A stretch of DNA of 47,500 bases from Mesostigma viride (GCA_009746045.1 RPFO01000080.1:2423315-2470814), one strand, 5' to 3'; positions 1 through 27,274 are shown, numbered from the stretch's first letter. Notes: generated by a model from the letters alone, not told the origin. Numbers and translations: made by a program.

Positions 1-107
1 TTTGAATGTTCTGCTCATTATTTGAATGCGTCCACTCTATATTGAATCCCTTGCACTCGGGATGAATGCCTTGCACTCGGGATTATGGCGGCATCCCACG
101 CTCCTCG

Positions 108-158
108 TCATGGGTGAAGGAGGACCACTAGTGTTGGGCGTGCTGCTCTTCCACTTCT
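108..158 (+). repeat. Degraded copy of the start of ABCG exon 1
   Basis: The stretch shares GGAGGACCAC and GTGCTGCTCTTCCA with 210-262, the acceptor and first codons of the exon at 212. It lies just upstream and contains a stop when read in the exon frame, so it is a relic and not an exon. Confidence 0.5.
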
Positions 159-211
159 CACTGTATAACACTGGCAGCCTGTGCTTAACCATGCGCATAT
201 CCGATCCCCAG

Positions 212-12469
<12,258 letters not shown>

Positions 12470-13063
12470 TCGATTTCCAGGATTCGTGTCACCCTGCCGA
12501 AGTGTTGGCTGGGCGTTGGCGGTACAGTGCTCCGAGCCCGAGCTCTCGATGGGTGTATACTTTCAGTTGAACGTGTGCATAATATGGGCCAAAAAAGAGA
12601 TCTATAGATGGATCCTGCAACAGAGTCCTTTTGTTATGTTGACTTCGCCCGCCCAAGGCCTGTGGAGGGAGCTTCGTGTTCCATTGGTTGATCTCACCAC
12701 TGGCGGACTATGCAAGTGTTATCCCCGGGTTATTGCTAGTGGACCAGAAAAGTAATGACGGGCAGCATGTCAGCACATGGGCTTACACTGGTGTCACACA
12801 AGCGGACAAGACTCTGCGAAGCAGGTGTGCACATGTTGTGTGCCCAGGTGTAAGGACTACACCCGCACAAGACCTGCGAATAAGACAGCTCGTCGGTGGG
12901 AGTGGCAATACTCTCTGACATCCGTCTCGCTTTGCATGAGAAATTGTGATAGGGAGTTGCCGCCACGTAGTTGTTTATGTCTCTGCGAAGGCGATATCAT
13001 GGCTGCCAAAGTGTATATTTATTCATCGATCAATTTATATTCATATAACTGAACGAACATATT
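12470..13063. other. Downstream flank of the ABCG gene
   Basis: This holds the 3' untranslated region and spacer. Bases after 12990 become AT-rich. I see no exon, RNA gene or certain poly(A) signal. Confidence 0.5.
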
Positions 13064-13168
13064 CATCTAACTGAACGACTCGAACATGCGGACAAGATAA
13101 CGGCAGGCTCGAGCTACCATGGTCCTGATTCTCCCGATTTCTGGCCTGCGCTGGTTGTCTCCTTGATA
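13064..13168. repeat. Dispersed about 105-bp repeat, copy 1
   Basis: From CTGAACGACTCGAACATGCG to TGGTTGTCTCCTTGAT. Further copies lie at 27669-27763 (inverted) and 29846-29950. Read on the minus strand it contains GGTAGCTCGAG and GTTCGAGTC, which resemble RNA polymerase III A and B boxes, so a small SINE is possible. The box spacing (about 31) is shorter than in a complete tRNA. Confidence 0.6.
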
Positions 13169-13239
13169 TAATTAAGTGGTTATAAAGATAGAAGATATGT
13201 TTATCCTCACATGCATGGGATCGAGGTGCCTCTGATTAC

Positions 13240-13470
13240 TCAAGGCCCCTAAGTAAGTAAGTAATGTACGCGTGACTGCGTCAGATGTGAGCATAAGTCC
13301 TCAGTGGGAGCTATAGGGGAGGCATGGGATGGAATGGATGCTAGCTATCTAGTACCTAGTTACAGGGTTGTGGGCACCACGGCCCGAATCGATACATTCA
13401 AATGCCAAACTGGGTCACACTTAAAGCCCCCACTGACTTGAGGGTGGTCTCCTTCATCACTACTTGCCAC
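13240..13470 (-). mobile_element. 3' end of an RTE-like LINE, inverted copy
   Basis: Its reverse complement matches 15385-15590: GTAGTGATGAAGGAGACCAC, ATTCGGGCCG, GGTGCCCACA, CTGTAACTAGG, CCACTGAGGACTTATGCTCA and GACGCAGTCACG. The 3' end lies at about 13247-13270 with a short TTAC tail instead of TTAA. It is a 5'-truncated remnant. Confidence 0.8.
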
Positions 13471-13480
13471 CTATGATTGC

Positions 13481-13563
13481 ATACACATGTGACGCAGCAC
13501 GTGTCTATTAATTAATTAAACTCGCGTGCTCCCATTGGGGAGTCATGGAGCATTACATAACCC
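13481..13563. mobile_element. Two retroelement 3' ends meeting in a TTAA tail
   Basis: GTGACGCAGCACGTGTCT followed by ATTAATTAATTAA is the 3' end of the LINE type seen at 15567-15630. It joins ACTCGCGTGCTCCCATTGGGG, the hairpin end of the second retroelement family (compare 27437-27475), in opposite orientation. The second fragment stops where the TGGA tract begins. Confidence 0.6.
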
Positions 13564-13566
13564 TGA

Positions 13567-14816
13567 TGGATGGATGGATGGATGGATGGATGGATGGATG
13601 GATGGATGGATGGATGGATGGATGGATGGATGGATGGATGGATGGATGGATGGATGGATGGATGGATGGATGGATGGATGGATGGATGGATGGATGGATG
13701 GATGGATGGATGGATGGATGGATGGATGGATGGATGGATGGATGGATGGATGGATGGATGGATGGATGGATGGATGGATGGATGGATGGATGGATGGATG
13801 GATGGATGGATGGATGGATGGATGGATGGATGGATGGATGGATGGATGGATGGATGGATGGATGGATGGATGGATGGATGGATGGATGGATGGATGGATG
13901 GATGGATGGATGGATGGATGGATGGATGGATGGATGGATGGATGGATGGATGGATGGATGGATGGATGGATGGATGGATGGATGGATGGATGGATGGATG
14001 GATGGATGGATGGATGGATGGATGGATGGATGGATGGATGGATGGATGGATGGATGGATGGATGGATGGATGGATGGATGGATGGATGGATGGATGGATG
14101 GATGGATGGATGGATGGATGGATGGATGGATGGATGGATGGATGGATGGATGGATGGATGGATGGATGGATGGATGGATGGATGGATGGATGGATGGATG
14201 GATGGATGGATGGATGGATGGATGGATGGATGGATGGATGGATGGATGGATGGATGGATGGATGGATGGATGGATGGATGGATGGATGGATGGATGGATG
14301 GATGGATGGATGGATGGATGGATGGATGGATGGATGGATGGATGGATGGATGGATGGATGGATGGATGGATGGATGGATGGATGGATGGATGGATGGATG
14401 GATGGATGGATGGATGGATGGATGGATGGATGGATGGATGGATGGATGGATGGATGGATGGATGGATGGATGGATGGATGGATGGATGGATGGATGGATG
14501 GATGGATGGATGGATGGATGGATGGATGGATGGATGGATGGATGGATGGATGGATGGATGGATGGATGGATGGATGGATGGATGGATGGATGGATGGATG
14601 GATGGATGGATGGATGGATGGATGGATGGATGGATGGATGGATGGATGGATGGATGGATGGATGGATGGATGGATGGATGGATGGATGGATGGATGGATG
14701 GATGGATGGATGGATGGATGGATGGATGGATGGATGGATGGATGGATGGATGGATGGATGGATGGATGGATGGATGGATGGATGGATGGATGGATGGATG
14801 GATGGATGGATGGATG
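13567..14816. repeat. Uninterrupted TGGA microsatellite, about 312 units
   Basis: A perfect TGGA (TCCA on the minus strand) tract of about 1.25 kb. It abuts a truncated LINE coding fragment on its right. Open frames over it (MDGW and HPSI repeats) are artefacts. Confidence 0.98.
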
Positions 14817-14817
14817 G

Positions 14818-15630
14818 TTGGCTTCCCGACTGCGCGGACGACATGACGACACGGATCGGCATGGCGTGGGCGCACCTCCATGACCACCGCCGCTGGTGGA
14901 GCAACCCCGCCCTACCCCGGATCGTCAAGCGTGACCTCTTCAAGGTCGTCATTCTGACGATCCTGACCTACGGCGCCGAGACGTGGGCACTGACGCAGGA
15001 GCTGGAGCAACGACTCGACGGCGCCGTCACCAAGATGCTGCGCAAGGCCCTTAACATCCCCTTTGGTTTGCACATTAGTAATGAGGATTTGTACGCTGAT
15101 TTGCCCTATGTTTCCCACATTATTAGGCACAGGCGCCTGGGCCTAGCCGGGCACCTGGCCCGCACAGATCAGGTAGATACCTCAGATAGACTAGCTGGCA
15201 CCAAGCCCGCCCAGCCTGGGCGATATGTCCTAACCTGGCGTGCCCCCGGCCGCGCGTGGCAGGGCCGCCACCGGCCGTGGACATTTCGTGATAGACTCGG
15301 CATGGACATGTGCTACACTAGACGTGACGGGCTCACCCCCGGGCAGCTTCCTGGTTTGTCTGTAATATGGAGGCAGATGGTGCGCAAGGATAGATGGCAT
15401 GTAGTGATGAAGGAGACCACCCCCAAGCCTGTGGGGGCTCCGCGTGTGACCAAGTATGGCATTCATAGCGATTCGGGCCGCGGTGCCCACACCCCTGTAA
15501 CTAGGACCTAGATAGCTGTTACCATCCATTCCATCCCATGTTCCCCTCCCACTGAGGACTTATGCTCACGTGACGCAGTCACGTGTCTATTAATTAACTA
15601 ATTAATTAATTAATTAATTAATTAATTAAT
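14818..15630 (+). mobile_element. 5'-truncated RTE-like LINE: end of reverse transcriptase ORF, 3' UTR and tail
   Basis: The open frame to 15511 encodes the region after the reverse transcriptase fingers and palm. Motifs are [62 protein letters not shown] and a C-terminal RDRLGMD..W. These fit non-LTR elements of the RTE/RTE-X kind (from memory). No catalytic FADD box is present. The 3' end has a perfect hairpin, CACGTGACGCAGTCACGTG at 15567-15585, then a TTAA tail (15588-15630). The 5' end stops at the TGGA tract. Confidence 0.85.
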
Positions 15631-16130
15631 GACCTGGGGCCACTTGGCCGGCCTTGTCCATAATCTTTTTCCAAAAAAACGAGAGGCCTAGGCCCCCCAG
15701 GTCCTCTACGAGCTGTTCTTTGAAGGTGCGGGCCTTGCGGCGTCTCACCTGGCTGGGCCCGGCCCACGTGAGGAGATGCCGGCCCGGCTAGGCAGGGCGC
15801 AGCCCTGCAGAGGGGCCACGTGAGGTGTCTATATATACCTGGTTGGTGCGAGCTAAGTGCCCTACTAGCATCAGGCGCCGCTGCTTGATGGTGCTGGTGA
15901 TAAGTGGCATGGCGAGATACAAGTCCTCCTTGCGGACATGAGCAGCGTGTCCTACACGATAAATTGACCGCAGCATGTTGGTGACCGAGCCATCCAGCTT
16001 GTTGGCAAGGTCGGCAGTGAGAGTCCACGTCTCGGCCCCGTACGTAAGAACAGGGAGGACCAGGACCTTGAACAGGTCCTGTTTCTCTATCTTGCCCAAG
16101 GGCTTGCGCCACAGGGCCCGTGACTATATG
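15631..16130 (-). mobile_element. Second 5'-truncated LINE fragment, opposite strand, tail to tail
   Basis: The minus strand reads [56 protein letters not shown] and LVGHLARTNQVY. After one break the frame continues to the end (LTWAGPSQVRR, FFWKKIMDKAGQ). It is related to but clearly different from the fragment at 14818. Its 3' end touches the same TTAA tract. Confidence 0.8.
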
Positions 16131-19382
<3,252 letters not shown>

Positions 19383-19389
<7 letters not shown>

Positions 19390-19555
19390 CCCCTCATGGT
19401 GTGGGCAAGACAAGCCGACACCTTTCTAACACATTCCCTTCCATGCTTCCTCCTCGTTGCTTTCCCCTCGCGGTGTGGGTGGCACATCCCTTTACCCCCT
19501 TCATCCTTTTCCGTTCGCCCCCTCACGGCGTGGGGCGAGACTTCCCATGCCCCCC
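19383..19555 (-). repeat. Degraded copies of the CDPK stop-codon region
   Basis: The plus-strand motif CCCCTCATGGAGTGGGCG at the gene's stop (19553-19570) is echoed at 19390 (CCCCTCATGGTGTGGGCAAGAC), 19467 (CCCTCGCGGTGTGGGTGG) and 19520 (CCCCTCACGGCGTGGGGCGAGAC). Copies therefore also flank the 3' end of the last exon. Confidence 0.6.
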
Positions 19556-22500
19556 TCATGGAGTGGGCGTGACGCTCATCTTGCGGTTGGAGACGGCCAC
19601 GAGCGCCTGGTACACGTTCCCCCCCCGCGAGTCGTACGCCCACGCGGGGAGTTCCTTGCCCGAGCTCCCCGCCAGGTGGTCCTGCAGCTCCTTGAGGCTG
19701 ATGCGGCCGTCCCTGTCCTTGTCGCAGAGGTCGATGATGGAGGCCGCGTAGTCGTCCGCGGCGCGGCCCTCGCTCGCGGTCTTGAAGAGGACCGGGTTGC
19801 CCGCGATGAAGCTCGCAAGCTCCGTCTTCTCGACCATCCCGTTGGAGTTGAGGTCGAGCTCCGCGAACGTGGTCACGACAAAGGTGTCCCAGAAGCCGCC
19901 CTTGGCGAGCTTCTTCCAGGGGCACAGCGCGGTCAGGAACTCTGACACGTTCAGAACCCCGTCGCTGTCAAGGTCCATCTCGGATTGGAGGAAGGACAGC
20001 TCGGCGTCGGACAGCTGGAAGCCGGCGCGCTTGAAGCCCTCGGAGAGCTCCTGGTGGGGCAAGTGAAGGGGAAGAGAATAATCAGGGTGTGGTGATGGAA
20101 CGAGACAGGGCAAGATTGCGTAAGCATGAGCAAGGGCAGGCTTGAGGTCCTTGGAGGAGAGCCCCTTTGGGATAAGGGCGGAGACAGGTACGAATGCATC
20201 GTTCGAGTGTTATGATATTGCTATACATTATTTAGTCTCTGCGGGACACGAGACGATAAACCAAGGGACGTAATCATGGAATGAATTAGGGACATTCAAT
20301 GCACACGACTAGAGCCTACAGCAAGTAGATAGGCATCAATACAGAGCTCCTGTTGGGATGTACACGCGAATAGGGGCGTGATTAGGCAGGGGTGCGGCTA
20401 CGGAGCTCCTGTTGGGATGTACACGCGAATAGGGGCGTGATTAGGCAGGGGTGCGGCTACAGAGCTCTTGTTGGGATGTACACGCGAATAGGGGCGTGAT
20501 TAGGCAGGGGTGCGGCTACAGAGCTCCTGTTGGGATGTACACGCGAATAGGGGCGTGATTAGGCAGGGGTGCGGCTACATTGGCACTGTTGTAGTGCTTC
20601 AGAGGGGATGGAAACAACTTCAGACACAAACACCTGGTGGGAAACAGTTAGATTAACCATCAGTCTCGCCAACGCCCAACATGCCGTCCCTTCTTGTGAT
20701 CCCACGGCTCACCCACCCGCGACCTATTCACGCATGGCTCTTCCACACATACACCTGCCACACGAGACAGACCTTGATCGAGAGTATGCGACCCAACCCC
20801 TCCTCTAGCACATGCCCCATTCCTCTAGCATGCCGACTATCCCATGCACAAATCATCTACTCATCTACCTTCTGGCGCACGCATACACCTCGATCGAGAG
20901 AATGCCGTCCTTGCTCGTGCCCCCCTCCTCCAACATGTGGCCTATCATACCTCATTACACCACTTGATATTGTTCCATACCTTGATCGAGAGAATGCCGT
21001 CCTTGCTCGTGTCCCCCTCCTCCAACATGTGGCCTATCATACCTCATTACACCACTTGATATTGTTCCATACCTTGATCGAGAGAATGCCGTCCTTGCTC
21101 GTGTCCCACTCCTCGAACATGTGGTTGAGCTCCTGGATGTTGCTCTCCTTGACCACGTCCAGCTTGTGCGCGAACAGCTGCAGAGCGCTGCGCTTGCTCG
21201 TCGACATGTTCGCAAACTGCTGCAGCCGCTGGACCACGTTGCCCTCAAGCGGCGCGCGCGAGCGGCCCGTCTCGTCCACGATCCAGGGGTGGTGCAGCGC
21301 CTCGAGCGCCGATATGCGCTGCTCCACTTCGTACGTCATGAGCCTCTTCACGAGGTCCTTGGCTGAGGGGGACACGGTCGCCCAGGGACCCTCGGTCAGG
21401 TTGTACTTTCCCGCGATGATCTTCTTCACGATCTCGCGCAGGTGGCCCGCGCCAAAAGGGCGCCGGCCGGAGAGCAGGAAGTACATGATTACCCCTGTTG
21501 TCCACACGTCGGAGGCCATGCAGCCTTGGCGCTTGAGGACCTCGGGCGCCATGTAGTGCGGGGTGCCTGGGGAGACGGAGCGGGTAGAGCAGTGGGGGAG
21601 GGGCAAGGCGTGGTTGGGGAGCATTGGGGGGGGGGGGGGGAAGGGAGTTGAGCAGAGGTGGACAGTTGGGTTGCTGGGAAGCAGTGGTCAGATCAAAAGT
21701 AAATCAAATCACACGACTGCGTCACGGAGCGTAAATCCTCCATGGAATGGGGAGAAGCATTGGTAAGCTGCGGTCAAATGATCGGGATCTTGTACGACGG
21801 GTGGGGTGACACGATGGGCATGTGGTGGTTGTGGGGGGCAACGGATGCGGATGCGACGGGGTAGGTGGGGATATTTGCATGGGATGCCATGGGTGAGATG
21901 GCAGGACGGTACAGGAAAAACTGGGTAAATAACGGGGGAGAACGAGCATAAAGACGGCAAGCAAACGGCGTGGGCCTTTTGATTGGGGAGGGAAGCTTAG
22001 AAACGCACAAGGGGCAGAAGCGTGAAGTCGTGGTCGTGGTGAGATATAGATGTGCTTATAGGCATGCGTGCTTATAGGCATGTGTTCTTATAGATGTGCT
22101 TATAGGCGTGTGTTCTTATAGATGTGCTTATAGGCATGTGTGCTTATAGATGTGCTTATAGGCATATGTTCTTATAGATGTGCTTATAGGCATGTGTTCT
22201 TATAGATGTGCTTATAGGCATGTGTGCTTATAGGCATGGGGGCTTGTAGGTCGTGGTGCATGGGGGCAAACTCATCGAACATGAAGACATGGGTGTCTTT
22301 TTGGGTCGGAGAAGCTACAGGCTATGGGCGTTGATACCGTGCGCACTTCTAAACGCTGTTGGGTAGGAAAGGTGCAGACGCCAGCAGGGGCATCATTTGA
22401 TGTTGGATGCAATCTAGCTTGTTTTCGATGTCTTTGACATCATCAGCCATATATCCTTCTAACGCGCGCGCACACACAAAGCAATACGTCTGCCACCTTA

Positions 22501-24114
22501 GAGGTAATTCGGTAAGAATCTTCTTACCTGCCATCTCCTCGACCTCCTGCCAAGAATGTTCAAAGCAATTCCATGGCTAGATCCCCCGACTGCTTGCCTG
22601 ATTCCTCGACCATCTCGCACGGGTTGACTCCCTTACGCCCAAACCCAAAGCTGTCTCAGAAAGAAGGAAATGTGCATTTCAGGGTGATTTGAGCTACATT
22701 CCTAGCTGATATCCTCACCGCCCTCTAGCCCAAGCCCTAATCAACAACACTATTGATCGGTATCACTGCGAATTCCTCAACAAAAATCCTTATCACAAAC
22801 TGCAGAAACGCTGATTCTCGAAAAAAAAAATCCTATCAGGAAAGTAAATATAACATCACCAATCAAGCATATTTTATTCTCGTTAGTATCGTTATTGTTA
22901 TGAACATGTGCTTATTGTACAGGAAAGTGTGCTTATCCATGATCTCCTTGACCCGCTCGCCCACATTGCCACCATCAAGTACCGTCGTTGAGTACCGTCA
23001 AGTACTGTTCAAACATGATCACTATACTACTGTAGATCTTAATTAGCTTACCTGCGATCTCCTTGACCCGCTCGCCCGGCTTGACGATCGTCGCGAGGCC
23101 AAAGTCGATCACCTTTAGCGGCGACTCCTCCGCCGGTGTCAGGTACAGCAGATTCTCCGGCTTGATGTCCCTGTGGAAGACATTGTTCGCGTGACAGGCC
23201 GCCACCATGCGCAGGATGCTCGACACGATGCGCGCGGCGTCCGTCTCGGAGAAGAGCTGAACGCGCTTCTTGATGCGCTGGTATAGCTCGCCGCCCTCGC
23301 AGTATTCCATCACGATCATGACCATGCTCTCGTCCTCGAACGCGTCGATGAAGGACGCCGCGTTCAGGCACTTGATCATGCGCTGCATGATCTTGATCTC
23401 CTCGTGCAAGTCGTGCAGGATGCGGGGGTCGTCTAGGACCTTCTCCTTGAGGATCTTCTTGACCGCCACCTTTTCGCCCGTCGCGATGCTCTCGTACAGG
23501 AACACCTGGGCATAGGAGCCCTTGCCGAGGGACTTGCCCAGAGGGCGGTAGTGGAGAAGGAAGTCGTGGGAGAGGCCCAGCGTGATCTCGTCCAGGCTAT
23601 GGAAGGGGCCACTGGGCGGCGCGTTGTCGGGGTTCTTGAGGGAGAAGGTGGGCTTGAAGGGGCGGGGGGCGTGGGCCACCACCGGCGGCAGGGGGGACGC
23701 GGCGGGCGTCAAGTCCACATCTCCGCCCCGTTCCTCGCGAGGCTTGGACATGGAGCGCTTGATGGAATGGGGAGGTGGCGAGGAGGCGTCAGAGGAGGCG
23801 CCATTGACCCGCACATCTGCTGCCCGCCCACTTGGCTCAGCAGAAGGTTTCGCCTCGGCCTGCTGTTTAACCTCGGCATGCTGTTTGACCTCGGGTTGTT
23901 GTTTTACCTCGACCTGCTGTCTGGGCTGGACTGGAGGCTTGGTCTCGACTTGTGGCTTGATCTCGGGTGATTTTTTGTTCTCCTTAAAATCAGCAGACGC
24001 GCTCTGCTTTTTTTGCTCATTAGCTAACGTCGGTGGTGGAGGCTCGTCATCTTCGTTGGCATCCACGACGCGCGCTTTACGAATGCAGAGGCAACCCATT
24101 CCACACGTACCCAA
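19556..24114 (-). CDS. Calcium-dependent protein kinase (CDPK), 3 exons, complete
   Basis: Ser/Thr kinase directly activated by Ca2+, probably membrane-attached. Exons 24114-23052, 21566-21073 and 20050-19556 give 683 residues. The N-terminus MGTCGMGCLC fits N-myristoylation plus palmitoylation. Residues 55-90 are EVKQ-type low complexity. The kinase domain spans about 190-460: Gly loop GKGSYAQVF (197-205), AVKK Lys219, HRDIKPEN with Asp316, DFG Asp337, GTPHYMAPEVL across intron 1. A junction (PLEGNVVQRLQQF) precedes four EF-hands: DTSKDGILSIKE (509-520), DLDSDGVLNVSE (545-556), DLNSNGMVEKTE (585-596) and DKDRDGRISLKE (629-640). Intron 2 splits the first EF loop before its last Glu. Start chosen for the MGxC motif. 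Full-length CDPKs are often 500-600 residues; the extra length is N-terminal. Confidence 0.93.
20341..20576. repeat. 59-bp tandem repeat, four copies
   Basis: Near-identical units, each starting GAGCTCCTGTTGGGATGTAC, in CDPK intron 2. The recent expansion is visible from only a few differences. Confidence 0.92.
20768..21060 (-). repeat. Copies of the CDPK exon 2 end (EF-hand 1) with donor
   Basis: The last bases of exon 2 and the donor (21073 and up) recur at 20890-20942 and, in a 91-bp exact-style repeat, at 20983-21034. A short echo lies at 20770. The copy at 20983 still reads MLEEGDTSKDGILSIK on the minus strand and is followed by GTATGG, as in the exon. Confidence 0.88.
21706..21752 (-). 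mobile_element. Possible relic of the LINE 3' end in CDPK intron 1
   Basis: CACGACTGCGTCACGGAGCG, then TAAATCCTCCATGG resembles the reverse complement of the LINE 3' end (GACGCAGTCACGTG, ACTTATGCTCA context). The match is short. Confidence 0.3.
22040..22245. repeat. Short tandem repeat of CTTATAG units
   Basis: Alternating CTTATAGATGTG and CTTATAGGCATGTGTT units in CDPK intron 1. Nothing else is recognisable in 22250-22930. Confidence 0.85.
22933..22966 (-). repeat. Copy of CDPK exon 1 end
   Basis: GATCTCCTTGACCCGCTCGCCC at 22938-22959 repeats exactly bases 23058-23079 at the 3' end of exon 1 (minus strand). The donor next to the copy has decayed (CCAT instead of TACC). Confidence 0.85.
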
Positions 24115-24617
24115 TTGATTAAGTCTTCCTCAAGTTAGAAACCAGGCACTTGCTAATTGGACCAGACTGCAATTCATTTCATAGGGGCAGGCGCGCGGAT
24201 ATGTCACCAAAATTGTGATGGATAGCCGCACGTAGACAAGCTGTTACACAGCTCCATTGCAACTGGCTCCTGGCTCCTGGGCGTCAAAACTCCCACTGGA
24301 AACCTCGCCTTGCCCAAGCTAAATTAGTGCAGCCATCCGCGCGTGGTTATCGACATAGCATTTAGACGATATCCCTGCGACCGTTGGTACCAGCGACCGC
24401 CATTACCACGCGTTGTTGGGCCGACATCCGTCCGGCGTCCGCGAATGCGCAGGGTCAGGGGCGCAGCCTGGCTAAATTTAAACATGCATTCCAAGTGGAT
24501 GCCTAGTTGCTTACCTGGATTCCACGGACAGAAAGACCTTTCGGGCAATCTGGTCCCAAAGTCAAATGATGTACAGTTACTCCAAAGATTCTCTGCTGCT
24601 CATGTGCGGCGTGGGAC

Positions 24618-24664
<47 letters not shown>

Positions 24665-26848
24665 AGTACTGTACTGGACATGATGTTCCGCTTGGTGTCC
24701 GGAGAAGGGGACCCTGACACAAAGTGTTCCGCACACCGCAAAGAACATGCCGCCCAAGTGCCCACGTGTAATCCGCTCGACGGCTTTCCACGTCTAGCAA
24801 GGACGGGTACGGATGAATCATGGAATGGATAATGTTGTTGTTGTTGCATGTAGAATCATTGGATACGGATGGTAGAATAATTGGGTACGGATGGATTCAT
24901 GGAATGGTCCGCGCCGACGGCGTCGTGGATGGCACTTGCAACAGGCTCTTGCAAGTTGCAACACCTTGTAACTTGCAAAAGCTGTTTTGCTGAGCACGGG
25001 CACCCTCACGTGACGAATCAGCCATGGATTTTTTTCTGAGAGGGGTGAGCACAGCCGGAGTGGAGGAGTTCACGCCTGCCACATTTTCCGCCGTACAGAA
25101 TGATGTGGTTGTGCGGTACAGTTTCGGAATAAGTGTATCCTCGCCATGAGATAATACGAATGTGTCATGGCTTGGGACTCAACCTGACGTCTGAACATGA
25201 AAGATCCCGCACTCATGAAAGATCCCGCACTCATGAGGGGTGGCAGCACCAGTCACAGAAAGTTTTCCGGGCCGAAGGTGTGATTTTAGACGTCGATCAC
25301 CTAGCCTGGTTCGATTCTCAATTAGGTTGCACGGGCACAGCGAGCCATGGTCTTAGCTGTATCTACTTCGTTGTCTCGTAAACTGCGAGCCCTCAGAGCT
25401 TGAACCTGGTATGGTGGTACCAACGTTCTACTAGGTCGTGTGGAATTGTAAGCTGCAAGCGCTCATGCTAGCTACGACCCATGAGCGCTCATGCTACCAC
25501 GCTACCCCCTTATGCCGCGCTAGTCACGTGGCCGTTGACCTATGGTCAAGATTGGGATAGTATGTTTGGCGGTCTGCTTGCAGCCCTTGAAATTACATTC
25601 GGCTATGCAGAACTCAGACTTGCAGGTTGCAGATCCATGCGTCGTCGTCCATAGACTTCAGTAATGTGTGCCCGAGAAGGATAGCATGTTTATGTTAACG
25701 GGGTACAAGTTTCTGTTAGTTATCTCAATATCTGGACGCTACTTATTCTATTAGCTACCGCTCTTTGATATCATGAGCTATTCTCTCTTTCTAGATCCTA
25801 GCAAACCGACCCCTCGTTGTCCTTTTTCAGACGTTGAACCGCTGCCAACTGCTGCCAACTGTCAACCAGCACGGGGGGTCACTCGCGCGGAGCCTAGTGA
25901 TACTAAGATGCTCGTAACGAACTGAGTTGGTTCTCTGGTGAGCGGAAGGAACAATTGTGCCATTCTCTTGACGTATGCGCATATGGTGGCCCGGGTTTTC
26001 TTGCCAAATGCAGGGTACCAAGTACCATGACCAACGGCAACAGGGTGGACGTTGCAGTTTGGTGAAGCTGCGTTTCCTAGGAGATGTAAGCGGCATCGGC
26101 TAGCGGTGTACCTAGCCTATGCACATTGGAAAGCTTGATCAGCATCCAGTGACCTGTCGTGACAACTGACACATAGGACTTGGATCAATCCAGGGTCGCG
26201 CACATGAAAGCAGCAGTCAGACTCAACACTTGCGCCAGTTGTCGGTGGAGGCATGAGCACAGGCCGGACTGAGGACGTAGTTTGCTGCCAAACGGCCCGC
26301 CGTTAGCCTTACACCAGCAAGGATGGCTGGCTGGATTAGAATAACGTAAAAATGCATGAGCATGTCATATTTACGGCACATGCTTTGACACCCCTTCATT
26401 CCCCTGTTGCATCATGGCACAACAGAATGATGTACGTTAACTTGTTGAAACTTTTTCTTGCAAACATGGAATGGAAGCCATGGCAACGACGCCTCATTTC
26501 TCGTCTGCCCTGGTTGCAGGGAGATCCAACCCTGTCACATCATTGGCTACAAAAGGTCTCATGCAGCTACTAAGGTGCTTCGGAGGGCCGCCCTCCGTGG
26601 CAGTTCCTATGCAAATTATCCCTAGTATGCTGGTACCCTTGAATGTGCTGGATCATGTGGCATGCCGAGTCTGATAGACAGGGGTGGTACCGCCCCCCAA
26701 CAAATGCATGGAAAACTCACCAGACATGTTATTTAGTTTGTTAGTCTCTTTGATGTTATTTAGTGCCCCCAATCGTGAAAGATTTGGTACCACACTGGAT
26801 TCCTACTTAAGCATTACAAGTGCAAATTATGCTTAGTTGCACCAAGCA
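24115..26848. other. Upstream region of the CDPK gene and spacer
   Basis: The CDPK promoter should lie just above 24114. I see no clear TATA box. A CAA tract lies at 24620-24662 and a short TTG tract at 24832-24847. CATGAAAGATCCCGCACT is duplicated in tandem near 25197. No open frame shows conserved motifs. Confidence 0.5.
24620..24662. repeat. CAA microsatellite, 14 units
   Basis: A perfect CAA trinucleotide run upstream of the CDPK gene. Confidence 0.97.
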
Positions 26849-27257
26849 ATTAATTAATTTATTAATTAAACTCGTGCTCCCGTCGGGGAGTCACGGAGCA
26901 CCGAAGTGCTTTTAATCCCTGTGTGTGCACTACAGGAGAAAGGGCAGAGACCCCCAGTCTCCTTCATGCCAAAGGCATGCCACAGCTGCAATCGGGCGCG
27001 CTAGCTAAACGGACACGCTAACGATCCGGCAACCTGTGGGTGCAATAAGACCCATGTAAGCGTAGCAAAACAAGTATAGCGTGGGCAAGTAATATATGAA
27101 CATAGCCAGGAGACGTCCGTCCTATAGTCAGCAAAATTGGTGCGAGAGGTCCCCAGTTCGATTCCGGTCGGATTCATTTGCAGATCGCGTTTTCCGCGGC
27201 CCGGCACTGAACGCAAAGGTTTTCACCTTTGCGGAGTGCCTGATCAGAATAGCCAGG
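26849..27257 (-). mobile_element. Retroelement copy A, 5'-truncated, with 10-bp target-site duplication
   Basis: Starts (3' end) with TTAA tail units and the hairpin CTCGTGCTCCCG..GGGGAGTCACGGAGCACC. It shares 26867-27060 almost base for base with copy B. The flanks carry the same 10 bases, GCACCAAGCA, at 26839-26848 and 27258-27267, so the insertion limits are exact. The 5' part contains a tRNA-like stretch (27114-27174). Confidence 0.85.
27114..27174 (+). other. tRNA-like relic inside retroelement copy A
   Basis: It contains a B-box-like GTTCGATTCC (27156-27165), a TATAGTCAGC that could be an A box, and complementary ends (TCCG and CGGA). It is too short for a tRNA: the anticodon arm is missing. 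It lies antisense to the retroelement. Confidence 0.4.
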
Positions 27258-27274
27258 GCACCAAGCAAGAAGTT

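Noticed and set aside
13512-14952. Long MDGW and HPSI repeat proteins
   Set aside because: Artefacts of the TGGA tract; all frames are open because no stop can form.
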